Part shown: positions 59,836-64,000 of the stretch, in pieces
How the letters are laid out: every line of letters begins with the position of its first letter
How positions within the stretch are numbered: position 1 is the stretch's first letter
DNA from: Candidatus Zixiibacteriota bacterium
GTDB taxonomy: Bacteria; Zixibacteria; MSB-5A5; GN15; FEB-12
Length of the DNA: 64,000 nucleotides
NCBI GenBank assembly: GCA_028289585.1
Contig: JANQPI010000010.1
Coordinates: 1-64,000, forward strand
Direction: 5' to 3'
Notes under the pieces: model-generated
The model's database searches: none
Told to the model about the DNA's origin: nothing
Seen by the model: the letters and a program-made list of their open reading frames with translations, nothing else
Program-made: the position numbers and the translations under genes

Positions 59836-60123
59836 GCCTTTTCCTCCTGGGGTTCTTATTGAGCGAGCAAATGATAAGGCAGTAGTGGCCCGCCTCCTAG
59901 GAGCACATGCCATTTGTTGAGTGTGAGGTGATCAAACTTCGCCACCTTGCACAACCAAAGCTCTCAACTAGCGTAGAATAGACCATCGTGGGCATCGGAC
60001 TGACACTATCTTGAGTCGATGTTTCTGCTTGTAGCGGTCTCTCCACGAGTTTACGGTCTTATGCTATCTGCCTGGTGAGAGGCTCTCGGGAAGGTCAAAA
60101 GTTTGGGTGTGAGGAGATAATGA
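59836..60123. other. 288-base gap between VOC and TolB/FG-GAP genes
   Basis: A divergent promoter region. I see no clear -35/-10 pair and no hairpin with T-run; the last bases hold the GAGGAG ribosome-binding site of the next gene. Confidence 0.4.
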
Positions 60124-62547
60124 ATGTTTAGAACCGCCATTGTTCTGACTTCGCTGATGTTGGTAGGTCTACCACTTGGCAACGTTTCGAAGGCCACCGC
60201 TTCGGATGTTGGCTGCCAGAACAAGTACCCTGCCTTGTCCCCCGATGGGCAGTGGATCGTCTTCCAGTCGAACTGCGAGGACTCCTTATCCTGGGACATC
60301 TTCACTAGACGTGTCGCTGACCCCGGTGCGATCAGAAGACTGACTCACTCAAGCGGCGACAACCTAACACCTGTCATTTCGCCGGATGGGAGTCAGATCG
60401 CCTTTCAGTCATCGCGAGATGGGAATCTGGAAATCTACGTCATGAACATCGATGGTAGTGGTCAACGGAATCTTACCAATTCGATTGATGATGAGTCTCA
60501 TCCAAAATGGTCAGCTGACGGACGAAAGATCATCTTTGACAGGAGCCGCAGCACTGATAGCGGTAGCGCGTACGCGGATTTATATGAAATGAATGCGGAT
60601 GGAACGGGCTTGAGGAGATTGACCAGCTACCATGAGCGGGATACGTATCCATCGTATTCGCCCGACGAATTGAGAGTCCTCTGGCGACGAATAGTAGTAG
60701 ACTCCGTCAACGGCGAATCGCGGTTGAACTCGGAGATATTCGTGATGAATCGGGATGGGTCGAACCAGGTCAATCTCACGAATCACGCGGCATACGATGG
60801 CTATCCCGCATGGTCGCCTGACGGAACAGCGATCGTTTTCGCCTCCAATCGTGACACGGATAACAGAAGAAACTTTCACCTGTACGTGATGAACAGCGAT
60901 GGTACCAATCTACGGCGGCTGTTGGAGAATGACGGAAACGTTGAAGATGCCAGGCCAATGTGGTCTTGGGATGGCAGATATATCATTTTCAATCGACGGT
61001 ACATCGAGAACTCGCCCGGTGGCATGGCAGTCGGAGCGATGACGATCCACGTCCTGGACCTTGATACCGTACCCACGTGTGATCCGCTTCCCCCCGGTGA
61101 TCCGTTAGGTGCTCGCCACTTCGAGGCCATTTTCCATAACGCAATCTCCGCTGAACTTGCCAAGTCCCGCGGGGTTGCGTGGGGCGACTTTGATGGCGAC
61201 GGATATGACGACATCGCAGTCGCCAACAGTGATTACACTCCCCCAAGCATCTACCGGAACCTCGGTAACTCGACTTTCAGACGACTAGAACTGCCTGACA
61301 CAATCTTCTCGGGAGTGTGGTCTGAGGGCGTTACGTGGATCGATGTGGATAACGACCGAGACCTTGATCTATTCGTAGCTACTTCTTGGGGAGGTCGTAA
61401 TCTCGTACTTCAGAACAAGGCAAATGGTGAGTTCGTGCGGATGGACGCGGGTTCGCTGACGGCAGACACTTCGTCCGCACAGGCTTCCTGCTGGTGTGAC
61501 TACGACCGTGACGGAGATCTGGATGCGTTCGTCGTCATGCGTGACAATAACGATGACGAGCTACATGTAAATGACGGGAACGGCCGTTTTCATAAGTCGG
61601 AATCCGGTCCGTGGGTCGGACGACAGAATGATGCACGCGCGTGTTCGTGGATCGATGCCGATGACGACGGTCGAGCAGACTTGTTTGTCGGAAACTTCGT
61701 AACTCGCAGCGAGGGCGATATCAGGAAGGCGCCCAATCTAGTGTATTGGAATAGCGGTGATGGATCTTTCGAGTTTGATTCGCTCAGCCCGATCGCTTCC
61801 AATGCCGGTGCTACTTATGGATTATCGTGGAGCGACTACGACAATGATGGCGATCCGGACTTGTACGTTACCAACATCGCCAGCTCCGACTACAACTTCC
61901 TGTACCGTAACGTCGGATATCGGCAGTTTCAAAAAGCTAGTGTATCGGAAGCTACAACCTTGTCGCAAGGACCGTCAAAAGGTCAGACGTGGGGGGATTT
62001 TGATAACGATGGTGACGAGGATCTGTTCGTTGCTAGCGGCACTGAGAACTATGCCGATGTCAGAAATCTCTACTTCCGCAACGATGGCAACGGCATTTTG
62101 ACGAGAATGTATGCCGGTGCACTCGTCTCGCATGAGAACATCTCTGCGGGAGCAGCATCCTCGGACTTCGACAGCGACGGCGATCTTGACATTATGGTCG
62201 CCAACTGGGGAGGGCTGGGCGAACAGAACATATTGTATGAGAACAGAAGTGAAAATATGCGGGGCAACTGGTTGGCTGTGAGGCTCAGAGGTGTGGAGTC
62301 CAACTCTCACGGTATCGGAGCAAGAGTGAGAATCATTACTCCCGACGGTAAGTCCCAGTCCCGCTGGGTCAACGCATCAACTGGCTATGGCAGTCAAAAC
62401 TCGTATGCGGTTCACTTTGGTATCGGTGCAAATGATGTCGTCGATTCGTTGGTCATCTATTGGCCTTCCACTTTAGTGAATAGACACATCAATATGGAAC
62501 CGAACAAGTATTACACTGTCACTGAGGGCGCAGGAGTCGATTCTTAA
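60124..62547 (+). CDS. Secreted TolB-propeller and FG-GAP/VCBS protein with ASPIC/UnbV end
   Basis: An 807-residue secreted protein with signal peptide (TAIVLTSLMLVGLPLGNVSKATA). Residues about 30-315 hold PD40/TolB-type propeller repeats ('YPALSPDGQWIVFQS', 'TPVISPDGSQIAFQS', 'HPKWSADGRKIIFDR', 'YPAWSPDGTAIVFAS'). Residues 340-700 hold FG-GAP/VCBS repeats with Ca-binding DxDxDG loops ('GDFDGDGYDDIAVAN', 'CDYDRDGDLDAFVV', 'DFDSDGDLDIMVAN'). The C-terminus is an ASPIC/UnbV domain ('GNWLAVRLRGVESNSHGIGARVRI', 'GYGSQNSYAVHFGIG', 'DSLVIYWPS'). Such CRTAC proteins are common secreted proteins of FCB bacteria; function unknown. GAGGAG lies before the ATG. Confidence 0.88.
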   Translation: MFRTAIVLTSLMLVGLPLGNVSKATASDVGCQNKYPALSPDGQWIVFQSNCEDSLSWDIFTRRVADPGAIRRLTHSSGDNLTPVISPDGSQIAFQSSRDGNLEIYVMNIDGSGQRNLTNSIDDESHPKWSADGRKIIFDRSRSTDSGSAYADLYEMNADGTGLRRLTSYHERDTYPSYSPDELRVLWRRIVVDSVNGESRLNSEIFVMNRDGSNQVNLTNHAAYDGYPAWSPDGTAIVFASNRDTDNRRNFHLYVMNSDGTNLRRLLENDGNVEDARPMWSWDGRYIIFNRRYIENSPGGMAVGAMTIHVLDLDTVPTCDPLPPGDPLGARHFEAIFHNAISAELAKSRGVAWGDFDGDGYDDIAVANSDYTPPSIYRNLGNSTFRRLELPDTIFSGVWSEGVTWIDVDNDRDLDLFVATSWGGRNLVLQNKANGEFVRMDAGSLTADTSSAQASCWCDYDRDGDLDAFVVMRDNNDDELHVNDGNGRFHKSESGPWVGRQNDARACSWIDADDDGRADLFVGNFVTRSEGDIRKAPNLVYWNSGDGSFEFDSLSPIASNAGATYGLSWSDYDNDGDPDLYVTNIASSDYNFLYRNVGYRQFQKASVSEATTLSQGPSKGQTWGDFDNDGDEDLFVASGTENYADVRNLYFRNDGNGILTRMYAGALVSHENISAGAASSDFDSDGDLDIMVANWGGLGEQNILYENRSENMRGNWLAVRLRGVESNSHGIGARVRIITPDGKSQSRWVNASTGYGSQNSYAVHFGIGANDVVDSLVIYWPSTLVNRHINMEPNKYYTVTEGAGVDS

Positions 62548-62932
62548 GCAATGGGTAAACAGCAATCGTCGCCTGGCCGGTCTTCCGGTTGGATTCCACT
62601 ATCTGTCGCTCATTGTCGTACGCTCTCAATCGGTGAGGGAGTCGGGAGGTTTGCGTGACCCACCTCCAAGTGGGCTCCCCACTCTTCTTCAAGCGACTTG
62701 CTGCTCTTTCGGGAAGCGCTTCTGATTGGTACGTCAGATGGATCCCCGCCTGCGCGGGGATGACAGCCAGTGTGGCCAGAGTGACTACCGCTCCTTCGAC
62801 AACGACGAATATCCTGTTCGTAAACTAGATTCGTCATCTTTCTCCGGCCGATCGGCCAAATTTGTTGTATAGAGACATATGTCCCAGCCAAAACGGTTGG
62901 GGATCCCACCACTGCAGCAAGGAGCGTTACGC
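62548..62932. other. 385-base gap with hairpins and a repeat, no gene
   Basis: Contains a CCCAC/GTGGG hairpin near 62655-62672 and the second copy of the 26-bp palindromic repeat. The antisense frame over 62610-62912 reads through the repeat as CHPRAGGDP, a known artefact of such palindromes, so it is not a gene. An AAGGAG site at the end serves the SDR gene. Confidence 0.6.
62739..62764. repeat. Dispersed palindromic repeat, copy 2
   Basis: All 26 bases match copy 1 at 59332-59357, with the same 8-bp stem ATCCCCGC/GCGGGGAT. Both copies are in intergenic space and flank the VOC and TolB/FG-GAP genes. The outer sequences differ, so only the unit itself is repeated. Confidence 0.85.
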
Positions 62933-63670
62933 GTGAGCACGAATCTCAATCAGGTCGTCGTCATTACAGGAGCCAGCAGCGGTATCGGCGAGGCAACCGC
63001 CCGCCTGCTTGCCAACGATGGCGCCCAAATCGTTGCCGTCGCCCGCAGGAAGTCGCGGCTCGACCAGCTCGTTAAGGATATCGAAGGCGCCGGGGGGAAG
63101 GCGATCGCAATAGAGGCCGACGTAACCTCGCACGAGGATATGAAGCGTGCCGCCGAGACGGCGAAAGAGACGTTTGGCAGTCTCGACGTCTGGGTCAATA
63201 ATGCCGGCGTGATGCCGCTCTCCCCCGTGGAGATGAACCGGATCGACGAGTGGAACTGGATGGTCGACGTTAACATCAAAGGCGTACTCAACGGTGTCGC
63301 CGCGGCCCAGCCGATCATGCGCGCCCAGGGGTCCGGTCAGTTTGTCAATGTCAGTTCGGTCGCCGGCCATCTTGTCTTCAAAGGAGCTGCGGTCTACTGC
63401 GCGACCAAGTTTGCCGTCCGGGCCTTAAGCGAGGGAATCCGCATGGAATCGGACGGGAGTATCCGGGTAACGAACATCAGCCCGGGGGCGATCAGGACCG
63501 AGTTGGCTGACCATATTGCAGTTCCCGAGATTCGAGAAGGGGTTAAGCAGTTCACCGATATCGCCATCGATGCCGACGCGATTGCCCGGGCGATTCACTT
63601 TGCGGTGGCCCAGCCGGCCGACGTTGATGTCAATGAGATGATCGTCCGTCCGTCAAAGCAGGACCTCTAA
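62933..63670 (+). CDS. Short-chain dehydrogenase/reductase (SDR), NAD(P)-dependent
   Basis: A 245-residue classical SDR: cofactor motif TGASSGIG near residue 12, NNAG near 88, active-site Ser in 'VNVSSVAGH', and YCATK (Y..xK) near 155. The Arg pair in 'AVARRKSRLDQLV' after the second strand suggests preference for NADPH. It matches the widespread 'oxidoreductase' group of SDRs of unknown substrate. GTG start at 62933, supported by AAGGAG; the frame upstream to 62879 is not needed. The downstream NTF2-like gene may be a partner. Confidence 0.92.
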   Translation: MSTNLNQVVVITGASSGIGEATARLLANDGAQIVAVARRKSRLDQLVKDIEGAGGKAIAIEADVTSHEDMKRAAETAKETFGSLDVWVNNAGVMPLSPVEMNRIDEWNWMVDVNIKGVLNGVAAAQPIMRAQGSGQFVNVSSVAGHLVFKGAAVYCATKFAVRALSEGIRMESDGSIRVTNISPGAIRTELADHIAVPEIREGVKQFTDIAIDADAIARAIHFAVAQPADVDVNEMIVRPSKQDL

Positions 63671-63724
63671 ACAGGCAGTTAGCTTCCTGTTCTACAGACA
63701 GGTGGGGAGTAGAGGAGAGTACAA

Positions 63725-64000
63725 ATGACCAGTCTCACAGCCGCCGACGAGCAATCGTTTGCTGAACACGAAGCAATTGCCACGGCGATCCAGCCGTACA
63801 TCGACGCCGCTAAGTCGGGTGACGGTAAGTCGATGAGGAAGGCATTCTTCGATCACGCGAACATCTTCGGCTCACTCGATGGCAATCTCGGTGTGGTTGA
63901 CGCCGATAGTTTGGCTGAGATTGTCAACGGGCTCGGTCAGTCACCCGAGGTGCGACACCGCATCGCAAGTATAGACGTTTCAGGACCGGCGGCCGCAGTC
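63725..64000 (+). CDS. NTF2-like / lumazine-binding-type protein (cut by window edge)
   Basis: The first 92 residues of a plus-strand protein, MTSLTAADEQSFAEHEAIAT... The run 'IQPYIDAAKSGDGKSMRKAFFDHANIFGSLDG' is typical of the nuclear-transport-factor-2-like group that includes putative lumazine-binding proteins: a helix, then a 'F...A.....' segment at the mouth of the cone-shaped fold. An AGAGGAGAG ribosome-binding site precedes the ATG. The end is outside the window, so length and function are open. Confidence 0.75.
   Translation, partial: MTSLTAADEQSFAEHEAIATAIQPYIDAAKSGDGKSMRKAFFDHANIFGSLDGNLGVVDADSLAEIVNGLGQSPEVRHRIASIDVSGPAAAV

Noticed and set aside
62610-62912. Minus-strand open frame of 100 residues
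   Set aside because: Crosses the 26-bp palindromic repeat and reads CHPRAGGDP, a common artefact; no ribosome-binding site or family.
1-64000. CRISPR arrays, rRNA genes, riboswitches
   Set aside because: I looked for short regularly spaced repeats and rRNA-like or riboswitch-like conserved stretches and found none.

Overview
The window looks like a chromosomal segment of an uncultured bacterium, probably of the FCB superphylum (a Zixibacteria-like lineage is my best guess). The reasons are a bacterial group of geranylgeranylglyceryl/heptaprenylglyceryl phosphate synthase type, a DUF3098-like protein, a DUF4388 protein and secreted proteins ending in dockerin-like repeats. This placement is inference from gene content; no rRNA is present.

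Left arm (1-29,800), ordinary chromosome, fairly G+C-rich and densely packed. A minus-strand unit holds a TetR repressor, TolC, adaptor and RND pump, with SRPBCC and lipoprotein genes behind it; near-identical palindromic operators lie before tetR and at the start of tolC. Next come an ATP/ADP-translocase-like carrier, a SET-domain methyltransferase beside rsmE, a secreted protein with a strong terminator, and an ergothioneine locus (egtB, egtD) beside an Opu/EgtU-type ABC transporter. An ECF sigma/anti-sigma pair, a DUF4388 operon, and a plus-strand unit recX-alaS-GGGP synthase-gmhA-O-antigen ligase-DUF3098 follow. alaS appears to start at an ATT codon overlapping the recX stop. Two tRNA genes (Val, Asp) close the arm.

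Accessory region (30,150 to about 62,900), visibly more A+T-rich in its first half. At its left edge a large serine recombinase gene runs antisense into tRNA-Asp. Behind it are an XRE repressor with a near-consensus, apparently leaderless promoter, a tyrosine recombinase, an HTH/zinc-ribbon protein and a small unknown protein. Then comes the most interesting part: a minus-strand cluster of a short ribbon-helix-helix regulator with a palindrome on its own -10 box, a PLD-nuclease/SNF2 helicase fusion, a 1,317-residue Eco57I-type DNA methylase fused to an AlbA_2 (Schlafen) domain, an unknown protein starting Met-Gly, and a QueC-like PP-loop protein. I read this as a composite defence cluster, possibly two adjacent systems. 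Further right are secreted proteins (truncated beta-helix, lipase with dockerin, 1,990-residue dockerin protein, TolB/FG-GAP/ASPIC protein), a decayed IS3 transposase, a NACHT NTPase that may be another defence gene, a VOC protein, and two copies of an identical 26-bp palindromic repeat.

Right end: an SDR oxidoreductase and the start of an NTF2-like protein return to the style of the left arm. I could not find the second attachment site of the island, so its right boundary is open.
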